Assembly (NCBI RefSeq): GCF_032121415.1
Contig: NZ_CP135079.1
Coordinates: 4,216,001-4,280,000 of the forward strand
Direction of reading: 5' to 3'
Length of the DNA stretch: 64,000 nt
Origin: Streptomyces parvus
Lineage (GTDB): Bacteria > Actinomycetota > Actinomycetes > Streptomycetales > Streptomycetaceae
The notes under the pieces are model-generated. The model ran no database searches and was not told the DNA's origin. It saw only the letters and a program-made list of their open reading frames with translations. The translations under genes and the position numbers were made by a program. The first letter of the stretch is position 1. Each line of letters starts with the position of its first letter. Below, one piece after another: positions 50,367 through 59,357 of the stretch.

Positions 50367-51983
50367 ATGACGGACTCGCAGGCCCCTGACGCCCCTCTCG
50401 GTACGAACCCCGTGGCGGTCGCCCCCGCCGGGGTGCGCACGGCCGCCGACGTGGTCACCCCCGAGGTGATCGCCCAGCTGACCCGCGGGGTCGTCGGGTC
50501 GGGCCGAACGGCCAACCACACCCCCTTCACCGGGGAGAAGCTGGCCGACCTGCCCGAGTCCACCCCCGAGGACGTGGCCACCGCCTTCGGCCGGGCCCGC
50601 GCCGCCCAGCCCGTCTGGGCCGCCGTCCCCGTACGGCAGCGGGCCGCCGTCCTGCTGCGCTTCCACGACCTCGTCCTGAGCCGCCAGTCGGAGGTCCTCG
50701 ACCTCATCCAGCTGGAGACCGGCAAGGCCCGTCTGCACGCCCACGAGGAGGTGCAGGCCGTCGCCGTCGCCGCCCGCCACTACGGGCGCAAGGCCGCCTC
50801 CTACCTCAAGCCCCGCCGCCACACCGGCGTCGTCCCGACCCTCACCAAGGTCACCGAACTGCGCCAGCCGCGCGGCGTCGTCGGCCAGATCGCCCCCTGG
50901 AACTACCCGCTCGAACTCTCCGTGGGCGACGCTCTGCCCGCCTTCGTCTCCGGCAACGCCGTCGTGATGAAGCCCGACACCGAGACCGCGCTCACCGCCC
51001 TGTGGGCCCGCGACCTCCTGATCGAGGCCGGACTGCCCGCCGAGGTCTTCCAGATCGTCCTCGGCGAGGGCCCGGTCGTCGGCCCCGAGGTCGTCAGCCG
51101 CGCCGACTACGTCTCCTTCACCGGCTCCACCCGCACCGGCCGCGAGGTCGCCGTGGGGGCCGCCTCCCGCCTGGTCGGCGTCTCCCTGGAGCTCGGCGGC
51201 AAGAACGCGATGCTCGTCCTGAAGGACGCCGACGTCGAGAAGGCCGCCGCGGGCGCCGTCCGCGCCTGCTTCTCCTCCGCGGGCCAGCTCTGCATCTCCA
51301 TCGAGCGGCTGTACGTCCACGAGTCGATCGCCGACGACTTCGTGCAGCGCTTCGCCACCCGGACGAAGGCCATGCGGCTCGGCAGCTCCCTCGCGTACGG
51401 GGCCGACATGGGCTCCCTCGTCGGCGAACGCCAGCTGGAGACCGTCGCGCGCCATGTCGACGAGGCCGTCGAGAAGGGTGCGACCCTCGTCGCCGGCGGC
51501 GTCGCCCGCCCCGACATCGGCCCGCTGTTCTACGAGCCGACCATCCTCGACGGCGTGGAGGCCCCCATGGCCGTCTGCGGCGAGGAGACCTTCGGGCCGG
51601 TCGTCGCGATCTACCGCTTCAGCGACGAGGACGAGGTGATCGCGCTGGCCAACGCCACCCCGTACGGTCTCAACTCCAGCGTCTGGACCACCGACTCCAA
51701 GCGGGGCCACGAGGTCGCCGCCCGGCTGCGCACCGGCACCGTCAACATCAACGAGGGGTACGCCCCCGCCTACGGCAGCGTGCAGTCCCCGATGGGCGGC
51801 ATGAAGGAGTCCGGCCTCGGCCGGCGGCACGGCTCCGAGGGCATTCTCAAGTACACCGAGGCCCAGACCGTCGCCCAGCAGCGGCTGATCCCGCTCGCGC
51901 CCGCCTTCGGGATGGACGACGAGAAGTACGCCGCGTTCATGACGAGCAGCCTCAAGGTGATGAAGGCGTTCCGGCTGCGCTGA
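50367..51983 (+). CDS. gabD2: Succinate-semialdehyde dehydrogenase (NADP+), GabD2 type
   Basis: 538 residues. Aldehyde dehydrogenase fold: GQIAPWNYPLELSV, NAVVMKPD, general base Glu in LELGGKNAML, nucleophile Cys in SAGQLCIS, and EETFGPVVAIY. The length and the start region match the GabD2 group of actinobacteria (as in M. tuberculosis). Oxidises succinic semialdehyde to succinate, bypassing 2-oxoglutarate dehydrogenase or ending GABA breakdown. The GMC oxidoreductase gene follows after 47 bp, so the two probably form an operon. Confidence 0.9.
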   Translation: MTDSQAPDAPLGTNPVAVAPAGVRTAADVVTPEVIAQLTRGVVGSGRTANHTPFTGEKLADLPESTPEDVATAFGRARAAQPVWAAVPVRQRAAVLLRFHDLVLSRQSEVLDLIQLETGKARLHAHEEVQAVAVAARHYGRKAASYLKPRRHTGVVPTLTKVTELRQPRGVVGQIAPWNYPLELSVGDALPAFVSGNAVVMKPDTETALTALWARDLLIEAGLPAEVFQIVLGEGPVVGPEVVSRADYVSFTGSTRTGREVAVGAASRLVGVSLELGGKNAMLVLKDADVEKAAAGAVRACFSSAGQLCISIERLYVHESIADDFVQRFATRTKAMRLGSSLAYGADMGSLVGERQLETVARHVDEAVEKGATLVAGGVARPDIGPLFYEPTILDGVEAPMAVCGEETFGPVVAIYRFSDEDEVIALANATPYGLNSSVWTTDSKRGHEVAARLRTGTVNINEGYAPAYGSVQSPMGGMKESGLGRRHGSEGILKYTEAQTVAQQRLIPLAPAFGMDDEKYAAFMTSSLKVMKAFRLR

Positions 51984-52030
51984 GACGCCCAGCACGCCCC
52001 TTTCGTACTGATTCCGTTCCGAGGAGTGCC

Positions 52031-53911
52031 ATGCCCCAGGACAGCCCTGCCCAGAAACAGGCCGTGAGCCATGTCCCGGCCGAGGACGACGCCGCGTACG
52101 ACTACGACGTCCTGGTGGTCGGCTCGGGCTTCGGGGGCGCGGTGTCGGCGCTCCGGCTCACCGAGAAGGGCTACCGCGTCGGCGTCCTGGAGGCGGGCCG
52201 CCGCTTCACCCCCGGCACGCTCCCCAAGACCTCCTGGGACCTGAAGAACTACCTCTGGGCGCCGGCCCTCGGTCTCTTCGGCCTCCAGCGCATCCACCTC
52301 CTCGGCAACGTGATGGTGCTCGCCGGGGCCGGAGTCGGAGGCGGGTCGCTCAACTACGCCAACACCCTGTACGTGCCGCCCGCCCCGTTCTTCGAGGACC
52401 GCCAGTGGTCCGCGATCACCGACTGGCAGGACGAGCTGAAGCCGTACTACGACCAGGCGCGCCGGATGCTCGGAGTCCGCCTCAACCCGACCATGACCCC
52501 GTCCGACATCCACCTCAAGGCCGTCGCCGAGACCATGGGCGTCGGCGACACTTTCCACATGACCCCCGTCGGCGTCTTCTTCGGCGACGGCAAGGACGCC
52601 GACGGCACCGCGAAGGCCAAGGCCGGCGGCACCGTCCCCGACCCGTACTTCGGCGGCGCGGGCCCCGACCGCAAGGCCTGCACCGAGTGCGGCGAGTGCA
52701 TGACGGGCTGCCGCCACGGCGCGAAGAACACCCTCAACGAGAACTATCTCTACCTCGCCGAGCAGGCCGGAGCGGTCATCCACCCGATGACCTCCGTCGT
52801 CGCCGTCACCGAGGACGCCGAGGGCGGCTACCGGGTCCTCACCGTCCCCACCGACCGCCGCCGCAGGGCGAAGCCCACGAAGCTGCGCGCCCGCAAGGTC
52901 GTCATCGCCGCCGGAACGTACGGCACCCAGACCCTCCTGCACACCATGAAGGACCGGGGGCTGCTGCCCCGGCTCTCCGCGAAGCTCGGCGAGCTGACCC
53001 GTACCAACTCCGAGGGGCTGGTGGGCGCCCAGACCAGCGACCGCCGCTACCGCAGGAAGCACGGCACCGCCAAGGCCGACTTCACCCGGGGCGTCGCGAT
53101 CACCTCGTCGATCCACCCCGACGACAACACCCACATCGAGCCCGTCCGCTACGGCAAGGGCTCCAACGCCATGGGCGCGATGACGATACTCCAGGTCCCC
53201 TACGGGGCCCACCGGGTGCGCGGCTGGATCGCCAACATGGTCAAGCACCCCACGCTGGCGGCACGCTCGCTCTCCAACCGCCGCTGGTCCGAGCGCACCA
53301 TCATCGGCCTGGTCATGCAGTCGCTGGACAACTCCCTGACCACGTACCGCAAACCGGGCGGCATCGGGAAGGGCCTGCTCACCGCCCGCCAGGGCCACGG
53401 CGCTCCCAACCCGACACAGATCCCGGAGGCGACGCTCGGCGCGAGCCTGCTCGCCGAGGAGATCAACGGCTTCGCCGGGTCCAACGTCGGCGAGCTGATG
53501 GGCACCCCGCTCACCGCCCACTTCCTCGGCGGCTGCCCGATCGGCGCGAGCGCCGAGGAAGGCGTCATCGACCCGTACCACCGCCTCTACGGCCACCCCG
53601 GCATCAGCGTCGTCGACGGCTCCGCCGTCTCCGCCAACCTCGGCGTCAACCCCTCGCTGACCATAACCGCCCAGGCCGAGCGCGCGATGTCCCTGTGGCC
53701 CAACAAGGGCGAGGCGGACCCACGCCCGGAGCAGGGCGCGGCCTACGAGCGGCTCGCCCCGGTCGCACCGCGCACGCCCGCCGTGCCCAAGGAGGCGTTC
53801 GGCGCGCTGAAGCTGCCGTTCCTGGGCATACCCGTGGTGCCGCCGAAGGGGACGGCGGAGGCCGGCGCGGACGTGAAGGGCGTCGGGAACACCCCCGTAC
53901 CCAATCCGTGA
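52031..53911 (+). CDS. GMC-family oxidoreductase (cholesterol oxidase-like)
   Basis: 626 residues. FAD-binding VLVVGSGFGGAVSALRLTEKGYRVGVLEAG, GAGVGGGSLNYANTL, and the C-terminal TAHFLGGCPIGASAEEGVIDPYHRLYGHPG, SVVDGSAV, NPSLTITAQAERAM of GMC oxidoreductases. Best placed with ChoD-type proteins; M. tuberculosis choD also lies beside guaB3. A CxxCxxCxxxC cluster (CTECGECMTGCRHGAKNT, about 217-234) is ferredoxin-like. Physiological substrate is not proven even for the relatives. GAGGAG at 52021-52026 sets the ATG. Confidence 0.88.
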   Translation: MPQDSPAQKQAVSHVPAEDDAAYDYDVLVVGSGFGGAVSALRLTEKGYRVGVLEAGRRFTPGTLPKTSWDLKNYLWAPALGLFGLQRIHLLGNVMVLAGAGVGGGSLNYANTLYVPPAPFFEDRQWSAITDWQDELKPYYDQARRMLGVRLNPTMTPSDIHLKAVAETMGVGDTFHMTPVGVFFGDGKDADGTAKAKAGGTVPDPYFGGAGPDRKACTECGECMTGCRHGAKNTLNENYLYLAEQAGAVIHPMTSVVAVTEDAEGGYRVLTVPTDRRRRAKPTKLRARKVVIAAGTYGTQTLLHTMKDRGLLPRLSAKLGELTRTNSEGLVGAQTSDRRYRRKHGTAKADFTRGVAITSSIHPDDNTHIEPVRYGKGSNAMGAMTILQVPYGAHRVRGWIANMVKHPTLAARSLSNRRWSERTIIGLVMQSLDNSLTTYRKPGGIGKGLLTARQGHGAPNPTQIPEATLGASLLAEEINGFAGSNVGELMGTPLTAHFLGGCPIGASAEEGVIDPYHRLYGHPGISVVDGSAVSANLGVNPSLTITAQAERAMSLWPNKGEADPRPEQGAAYERLAPVAPRTPAVPKEAFGALKLPFLGIPVVPPKGTAEAGADVKGVGNTPVPNP

Positions 53912-54012
53912 TCTTGGGGAGGGCAACTGTTCGGGGAGCTGTGCGGTCCAACCCGTACCGCGACAACTGTCACAGCAGCCCCACAGCTCCTGCCGAGTAC
54001 CAGAGGTCCCAG

Positions 54013-55761
54013 ATGACACGCTGTTCCCCGAGGACCGTGCTGCACCGCGCAGCCGGCTCGTTCGCCGCCGCAGGCCTGCTGGCCGCGGTCTCGCTCGCCG
54101 GGGCGGCCGCCCCGGCACAGGCCGCGGACACGCCGGTGTTCACGTTCGGGGGCCCGGCCGAGACCGCACTGCACCCGTATCCGGAGAGCGGCCGGCCGGA
54201 GTCCTCCCAGTTCGGGATCACCCTCTACAACCCGTCCGAGGACGAGGAGAACGGCGGCTTCGGCGGCGACTACACCCTCACCTTCGACCTCAGCGGCGTC
54301 GCGGGCGTCGCCGACGTGAAGATCGACGGCGAGTCCGGCCCGGACTGCACGATCACCGGCACCAAGGCCGTCTGCGAGGACTGGGGCATCTGGCCCGGAT
54401 CCCAGACGGCCGCCGACCTCGTCGTCACGGCCGCCGACGGCAGCGAGAACGGCGACACCGGCACGATCACGGTGACCGGCCAGGCGGACGGGGCCACCTT
54501 CACCCCGTTCACCACCCGGCTCACGGTCGGCGGCCCCGACCTCGTGATGGAGCAGCTGCCGCTCAGGACGGAGCTGACCCCGGGGGAGAAGCAGCCGGCT
54601 CCGATCACCTTCGCCAACCGGGGCACCAGGGACGCCGACGGCGTCCTGCTCACCCTGCGCCACTCGCACGGCCTGGACATCCCGCAGCGCTACTCCAACT
54701 GCGAGTACACCGTGGACGACCCGGACCTGCCCGACTTCGGCTGGACGACCGCGCTCTGCTCCGTCGAAGGAGCCTTCGAGGCGGGCGCGACGTACACGCT
54801 GGCCACTCCGCTGACGCTGGAGGCCACCGAGCGCGCCTACTACGACACCTTCCTCTACGGCATCCACGAGAACAGCGCCGCCCAGCGCACCGCCCAGCGT
54901 GCGGGCGCCCCCTACGAGCAGGGCACCGGCGGCGTGCTGAAGGCGGTCCCGGCGAAGAAGGGCGCCGCGGCGAGGGGCACCGACCTCACCCCGTACGACA
55001 ACCAGCAGGAAGCCGACTTCCGTACGGAGAACACGGCCGACTTCGTGGCGTACGGCGACGAGGTGGCCGGGACCGAGGGCTCCTTCGTCAGGGCCGACAT
55101 CGGCTTCCGCAACGAGGGCCCGGCGTGGATCGGCCACATCCGCTCCAAGGAGGACGTCGCCACCGTCGACTTCACCGTCCCCCAGGGCGCCTCGGTCACG
55201 TCGAAGCCGGAGCGCTGCCGTGCGGTGACGGCCGACGGCAAGTACCGCGGGGACCAGAACAGCCCCGCGCCGCGCTACTTCTGCAACACCTCGATGACCG
55301 TGCGGGACGGGGCGGGCCTCGACCTGTCCTTCGAGCTGCGGGTCGACAAGGCCATGGTCGGCGCGAGCGGCGAGGTCACCGTACGCCACACCTTCCTGAA
55401 AAACCCGAAGCTGCCGTTCGACCCGAAGCCGGCCAACAACACGGCGTATCTGATCCTGAACGGTGAGGGCGACGGCTCCGACTCCGGCGGCGCGACGGCC
55501 GGCGGCGACGGCGGCTCCGGCGGGCCGTCCACCCCGCCGACCTCCGCCCCGGACCCGGAGGAGAGCCCGTCGGGCACCGCCGGCTCCTCGGGCTCCACCA
55601 CGTCCGGCGGTTCCTCGGCGGGGACGGCCGGGGGCTCCGGCGGCGGACTCGCCTCGACGGGATCGGTCGCCCTGATCGCCTCGGGCACGGCGGCCGCGGC
55701 GCTGGCGGCGGGCCTGGTGCTATTCACGGCGGCACGGCGACGGGCCGCGCGCCACAGCTGA
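54013..55761 (+). CDS. Sortase-anchored (LAxTG) cell-wall protein
   Basis: 582 residues. Signal peptide (FAAAGLLAAVSLAGAAAPAQA, cleavage about residue 38), a 420-residue region of beta-rich domains with paired Cys (DCTITGTKAVCEDW; CEYT...ALCSVEG), a Ser/Gly/Pro stalk, then the sorting signal LASTGS, a hydrophobic helix and a basic end RRRAARHS. LAxTG is the motif used by Streptomyces class E sortases. Function unknown; likely a surface protein of aerial or vegetative hyphae. No sortase gene is in the window. Confidence 0.88.
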   Translation: MTRCSPRTVLHRAAGSFAAAGLLAAVSLAGAAAPAQAADTPVFTFGGPAETALHPYPESGRPESSQFGITLYNPSEDEENGGFGGDYTLTFDLSGVAGVADVKIDGESGPDCTITGTKAVCEDWGIWPGSQTAADLVVTAADGSENGDTGTITVTGQADGATFTPFTTRLTVGGPDLVMEQLPLRTELTPGEKQPAPITFANRGTRDADGVLLTLRHSHGLDIPQRYSNCEYTVDDPDLPDFGWTTALCSVEGAFEAGATYTLATPLTLEATERAYYDTFLYGIHENSAAQRTAQRAGAPYEQGTGGVLKAVPAKKGAAARGTDLTPYDNQQEADFRTENTADFVAYGDEVAGTEGSFVRADIGFRNEGPAWIGHIRSKEDVATVDFTVPQGASVTSKPERCRAVTADGKYRGDQNSPAPRYFCNTSMTVRDGAGLDLSFELRVDKAMVGASGEVTVRHTFLKNPKLPFDPKPANNTAYLILNGEGDGSDSGGATAGGDGGSGGPSTPPTSAPDPEESPSGTAGSSGSTTSGGSSAGTAGGSGGGLASTGSVALIASGTAAAALAAGLVLFTAARRRAARHS

Positions 55762-56142
55762 CCTCGGGCGCACGGCGGCACAGGGCTGCGAGCGAGGGGC
55801 GGCGGAGGAGGGAGCGGGCCTCCGCCCGGATGCGTTCCGATGCGGCCGACCCGGGCGTCCCCGGGATCGGCCGCATATGGGGTGACCGGGCTGCTGTCCC
55901 CTGCGGACCGGTCACATACGCCGGGTCGTGGTCCCACGACGCACCTGCAGTACGTCACACTCCCCGGCGGAGCCACGCGTGGTTTCCTACCGATGCCGCC
56001 CCTGGTTGGCACGGACACCAGGACCAACGAAGGCACCGCGCTCCTGGTCACGCGCCGTACGGGTGAGACGGGCCCCGAACGCAGATGCGGCCCCGGCGGC
56101 GCGGGCGGAGAACCGTTCCGTCCGCGCGCCGCCCACCGGGCC
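55762..56142. other. Gene-free stretch between convergent genes
   Basis: 381 bp. Frames are open for some length on both strands but show no conserved protein, no ribosome site and no steady codon bias. The only clear structure is the hairpin at 55841-55875. Confidence 0.5.
55841..55875. terminator. Strong hairpin, probably bidirectional terminator
   Basis: TGCGGCCGA pairs with TCGGCCGCA, and CCCGGG with CCCGGG inside, with one bulged A and a small loop. It separates the convergent cell-wall protein and chorismate mutase genes. Confidence 0.6.
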
Positions 56143-56436
56143 TCAGACCCGGCCGCGGCACAGCTCCAGGAGCGTCATCGCCAGCGCGGTGCCCGGCTTG
56201 CCCAGCGCGTCCCTGTAGTGGCCGAGCACGGCCGTCTCGCGGGAGAGGTTGACCCGGCGGCCGCCCGAGGTGATCCGGGCCTCCTGGATCACCGCCGAGA
56301 CGGCCATCCGTTCCTGGACGAGACCGATGATCCGGTCGTCGAGGGCGTCGATACGCTCCCGGGCGCCGCCGATCAGGGCGGCGGCCTCGTCGGTGCGGGC
56401 GCCGGTGGCCGCGGTGGTGTCGGTGGTGCTGCTCAT
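56143..56436 (-). CDS. Chorismate mutase, AroQ class
   Basis: 97 residues. All-helical AroQ: ARERIDALDDRIIGLVQERMAVSAVIQEARITSGG, then VNLSRETAVLGHYRDALG and LLELCRGRV, very like the AroQ-delta enzymes of M. tuberculosis and Corynebacterium, which are activated by binding DAHP synthase. Converts chorismate to prephenate for Phe and Tyr. ATG 56436 with GGGAG upstream gives a 20-residue Thr/Ala lead. A leader peptide and hairpin precede it (56502-56623), suggesting control by aromatic amino acids. Confidence 0.92.
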   Translation of the reverse strand: MSSTTDTTAATGARTDEAAALIGGARERIDALDDRIIGLVQERMAVSAVIQEARITSGGRRVNLSRETAVLGHYRDALGKPGTALAMTLLELCRGRV

Positions 56437-56501
56437 GGTGGTGACTCCCGGTGGGTCGGTGGGCGGCGGCCCCCGGGGCGAACGGACCCGGATACGACAG
56501 A

Positions 56502-56527
56502 CGCCCCGGGCCAGCTGGCCCGGGGCG
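56502..56527 (-). terminator. Candidate attenuator hairpin before chorismate mutase
   Basis: 26-bp perfect palindrome (CGCCCCGGGCCAG and its complement), lying 25 nt beyond the leader peptide stop and about 65 nt before the chorismate mutase start. Weak T-content after it (TCTGT), as for many Streptomyces terminators. Confidence 0.6.
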
Positions 56528-56551
56528 CCTGGAACGTTGCTTGTCAGTAGC

Positions 56552-56623
56552 TCAAGCAGCACGACCATGGCAGCCGGCGGGCCGGATGCCATAGGTAAAG
56601 ACGAAGGTCGTGTGCTGACGCAT
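56552..56623 (-). CDS. Phe/Tyr-rich leader peptide (23 aa) of chorismate mutase
   Basis: ATG at 56623 to TGA at 56552: MRQHTTFVFTYG, then IRPAGCHGRAA. Phe7, Phe9 and Tyr11 fall within five codons, and two of them use TTT and TAT, which are rare at this GC content. A hairpin of GCTTG/CAAGC just after the stop and the terminator at 56502-56527 follow. This is the layout of a ribosome-mediated attenuator that senses charged tRNA-Phe or tRNA-Tyr. Pure sequence inference. Confidence 0.6.
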   Translation of the reverse strand: MRQHTTFVFTYGIRPAGCHGRAA

Positions 56624-56630
56624 GGCGCAC

Positions 56631-56660
56631 AGTATGGCCCTGTCTCCGCCGCCCCGACAA
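56631..56660 (-). promoter_or_regulatory. Promoter of the chorismate mutase leader
   Basis: On the minus strand TTGTCG (56660-56655), 18-bp spacer, CATACT (56636-56631). Only 7 nt separate the -10 from the leader ATG, so the leader peptide would be translated from a leaderless 5' end. Confidence 0.5.
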
Positions 56661-56738
56661 AACGGGGCCCGGATCGTGAGACGCGGGGGGCAGGGGCGCC
56701 CCCGCCACCGGCCCGGCGGAGGGTCCGCGCACGGCCGG

Positions 56739-56744
56739 TAGAAT
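56739..56744 (+). promoter_or_regulatory. -10 element of guaA
   Basis: TAGAAT, 42 nt before the GTG of guaA; no convincing -35. Confidence 0.45.
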
Positions 56745-56786
56745 CGGAAGAACCGACCCTCATCACCACCGCCGGAAGGCCGCCCC

Positions 56787-58373
56787 GTGCCAGCAGCACC
56801 CCCCGCCGCCCCCGACGCCACGGCCGACGTGGTCCTCGTCGTCGACTTCGGCGCGCAGTACGCCCAGCTCATCGCCCGCCGCGTCCGTGAGGCCCGGGTC
56901 TACAGCGAGATCGTCCCGTCCACCATGCCGGTGGCCGAGATGCTGGCCAAGAACCCCCGCGCGATCATCCTCTCCGGCGGTCCTTCGTCGGTGTACGCGG
57001 AGGGCGCGCCGTCCCTGGACCGCTCGCTGTTCGAGGCCGGGGTCCCGGTCTTCGGCATGTGCTACGGCTTCCAGCTGATGGCGACGGCGCTCGGCGGCAC
57101 GGTCGACGACAACGGGGCCCGTGAGTACGGCCGTACCCCGCTGCACGTCACCAAGGCGGGCTCGACGCTCTTCGAGGGCACGCCCACCGAGCAGCCGGTG
57201 TGGATGTCGCACGGCGACGCCTGCTCGGCCGCCCCCGAGGGCTTCACGGTCACCGCCTCCACCGACGTGGTCCCGGTCGCCGCCTTCGAGAACGACGAGA
57301 AGAAGCTGTACGGCGTCCAGTACCACCCGGAGGTCATGCACTCGACCCACGGCCAGCAGGTCCTGGAGCACTTCCTCTACCGCGGCGCGGGCATCGAGCC
57401 CAACTGGACCACCACCAACGTGGTCGAGGAGCAGGTCGCCCTCATCCGCGAGCAGGTCGGTGACAAGCGCGCCATCTGCGGCCTCTCCGGCGGCGTCGAC
57501 TCCGCCGTCGCGGCCGCGCTCGTCCAGAAGGCCATCGGCTCCCAGCTCACCTGCGTCTACGTCGACCACGGGCTGATGCGCAAGGGCGAGACCGAGCAGG
57601 TCGAGAAGGACTTCGTCGCCGCGACCGGCGCGAAGCTGAAGGTGGTCGACGCGGAGAAGCGCTTCCTCGACGCGCTCGCCGGGGTCTCCGACCCGGAGGA
57701 GAAGCGGAAGATCATCGGCCGCGAGTTCATCCGCGTCTTCGAGCAGGCCCAGCTGGAGATCCTCCAGGAGGAGGGGCCCGAGGTCGCCTTCCTCGTCCAG
57801 GGCACGCTCTACCCGGACGTGGTGGAGTCCGGTGGCGGCACCGGCACCGCCAACATCAAGTCCCACCACAACGTCGGCGGTCTCCCCGACGACATCGAGT
57901 TCCAGCTCGTCGAGCCGCTGCGCCAGCTGTTCAAGGACGAGGTCCGCATGGTCGGCCAGGAGCTGGGCCTCCCCGAGGAGATCGTCCAGCGCCAGCCGTT
58001 CCCGGGCCCCGGCCTCGGCATCCGCATCGTCGGCGAGGTCACCAAGGACCGCCTCGACCTGCTCCGCGAGGCCGACGCCATCGCCCGTGAGGAGCTGACG
58101 GCGGCCGGCCTGGACCGCGACATCTGGCAGTGCCCGGTGGTCCTGCTCGCCGACGTCCGCTCGGTCGGCGTCCAGGGTGACGGCCGCACCTACGGCCACC
58201 CGATCGTGCTGCGCCCGGTCTCCTCCGAGGACGCCATGACGGCCGACTGGTCGCGCCTGCCCTACGACACGCTGGCGAAGATCTCCACCCGCATCACCAA
58301 CGAGGTCGCCGACGTCAACCGCGTCGTCCTCGACGTGACGAGCAAGCCGCCGGGGACCATCGAGTGGGAGTGA
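56787..58373 (+). CDS. guaA: GMP synthase (glutamine-hydrolysing)
   Basis: 528 residues. Class I amidotransferase domain with nucleophile Cys in FGMCYGFQL (about 90) and His/Glu in QYHPEVMHS; PP-loop ATPase domain with GLSGGVDSAVAA (about 233); C-terminal dimerisation domain ending in SKPPGTIEWE. Makes GMP from XMP, downstream of guaB at 34828. GTG 56787 follows a run of G/A without a strong Shine-Dalgarno. Confidence 0.97.
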   Translation: MPAAPPAAPDATADVVLVVDFGAQYAQLIARRVREARVYSEIVPSTMPVAEMLAKNPRAIILSGGPSSVYAEGAPSLDRSLFEAGVPVFGMCYGFQLMATALGGTVDDNGAREYGRTPLHVTKAGSTLFEGTPTEQPVWMSHGDACSAAPEGFTVTASTDVVPVAAFENDEKKLYGVQYHPEVMHSTHGQQVLEHFLYRGAGIEPNWTTTNVVEEQVALIREQVGDKRAICGLSGGVDSAVAAALVQKAIGSQLTCVYVDHGLMRKGETEQVEKDFVAATGAKLKVVDAEKRFLDALAGVSDPEEKRKIIGREFIRVFEQAQLEILQEEGPEVAFLVQGTLYPDVVESGGGTGTANIKSHHNVGGLPDDIEFQLVEPLRQLFKDEVRMVGQELGLPEEIVQRQPFPGPGLGIRIVGEVTKDRLDLLREADAIAREELTAAGLDRDIWQCPVVLLADVRSVGVQGDGRTYGHPIVLRPVSSEDAMTADWSRLPYDTLAKISTRITNEVADVNRVVLDVTSKPPGTIEWE

Positions 58374-58505
58374 CCCCTCCCGGGCGCCGCTGAGCCCCCA
58401 GGCCCGACACCGATGCCGTCGTCCGATCCTCCGGGCGGCGGCACCGGCGCGCCAGGGCCGTAATCCCCTGGCACCGCCCCACCCGCTGTGCCAGGCTTCC
58501 GCACC

Positions 58506-59276
58506 ATGTCCGCCGAAGAAGTCCGCACCGTCATCTCCGCCGCCGGGAACGACCGCCTCACCTGGAACACCCCGCTCTCCGAGGAACACGCGGCCCGGCT
58601 GATCGCCGCCTGCGACCCCGCCCCCGGATCGCGGATCGTCGACCTCGGCTCCGGCTGGGGCGAACTGCTGATGCGGCTCGTGCAGTCCGCTCCCGGGGCC
58701 ACCGGGGACGGTGTCGAGACCGACCCTGACGCCGTGGCGCGCGGGCGGAAGCTCGCCGGGGAGCGGGGGCTCGCGGACCGGGTGCGGTTCCACCCGACGC
58801 CCGCCGCCGAGTGGACCGAGGGCGGCTACGACCTCGCCGTCTCCATCGGCTCCTCGCACGCCTGGCCCGGCGCCACCGCCCGGGAGTCGACCGGAAACGC
58901 CCTCACCGCCCTCGCCGCCGCCGTACGCCCCGGAGGACGGGTGCTGTTCGGCGAAGGGATCTGGCGAGAGGAGCCCACGCCCGCCGCGCTGGCGGGACTG
59001 GGGGCCGAGCCCGGGGACTTCGGCTCGCTGCTGGAGCTGATCCGGCTGGCGGAGTCCGCCGGACTGCGCGCCCTCCAGGTCACCGTCGCCGACGAGCGCG
59101 AATGGGACCTCTTCGAGTCCGAGGGTCCGATCGGGCGCGGACAGCGCTGGGCCCTGGCGAACCCGGACCATCCGCTGCACGCCGAGGTCACGGCCGAGGT
59201 CGACGCCCGCCGCACCGGCTACTACGGCGGCTACCGCTCCTCCTTCACCCTCGCCTATCTGGTGCTCAGCGCCTGA
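58506..59276 (+). CDS. Class I SAM-dependent methyltransferase
   Basis: 256 residues. Motif I RIVDLGSGWGELLMRLV at about 40-56, motif II DGVETDPDAVARGRKLA, and LAVSIGSSHAWPGATARES in place of motif IV, ending with DARRTGYYGGYRSSFTLAYLVLS. It is a small-molecule type methyltransferase; substrate unknown. The start is set at ATG 58506; an in-frame upstream GTG at 58488 adds six residues. Confidence 0.85.
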   Translation: MSAEEVRTVISAAGNDRLTWNTPLSEEHAARLIAACDPAPGSRIVDLGSGWGELLMRLVQSAPGATGDGVETDPDAVARGRKLAGERGLADRVRFHPTPAAEWTEGGYDLAVSIGSSHAWPGATARESTGNALTALAAAVRPGGRVLFGEGIWREEPTPAALAGLGAEPGDFGSLLELIRLAESAGLRALQVTVADEREWDLFESEGPIGRGQRWALANPDHPLHAEVTAEVDARRTGYYGGYRSSFTLAYLVLSA

Positions 59277-59357
59277 CCTGGGCCCCACCCCTTCTCACCG
59301 TCCCCACCCGGCGGTAACTTCCGGTCCTGTACGCCTCTGGGAACGTGAGGAGCCGCC

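Larger units (their letters stand above)
56437..56786. promoter_or_regulatory. Control region between chorismate mutase and guaA
   Basis: 350 bp. The left part is the chorismate mutase leader (peptide plus hairpin); the middle has the leader promoter; the right holds the guaA -10. No purine riboswitch is visible. Confidence 0.7.

Noticed and set aside
55840..56550. Plus-strand open frame after the cell-wall protein gene
   Set aside because: Runs through the terminator hairpin and antisense to chorismate mutase; no ribosome site or recognisable protein.
56624..56786. Possible purine riboswitch before guaA
   Set aside because: No sequence resembling the conserved purine aptamer junctions, and the leader is short.
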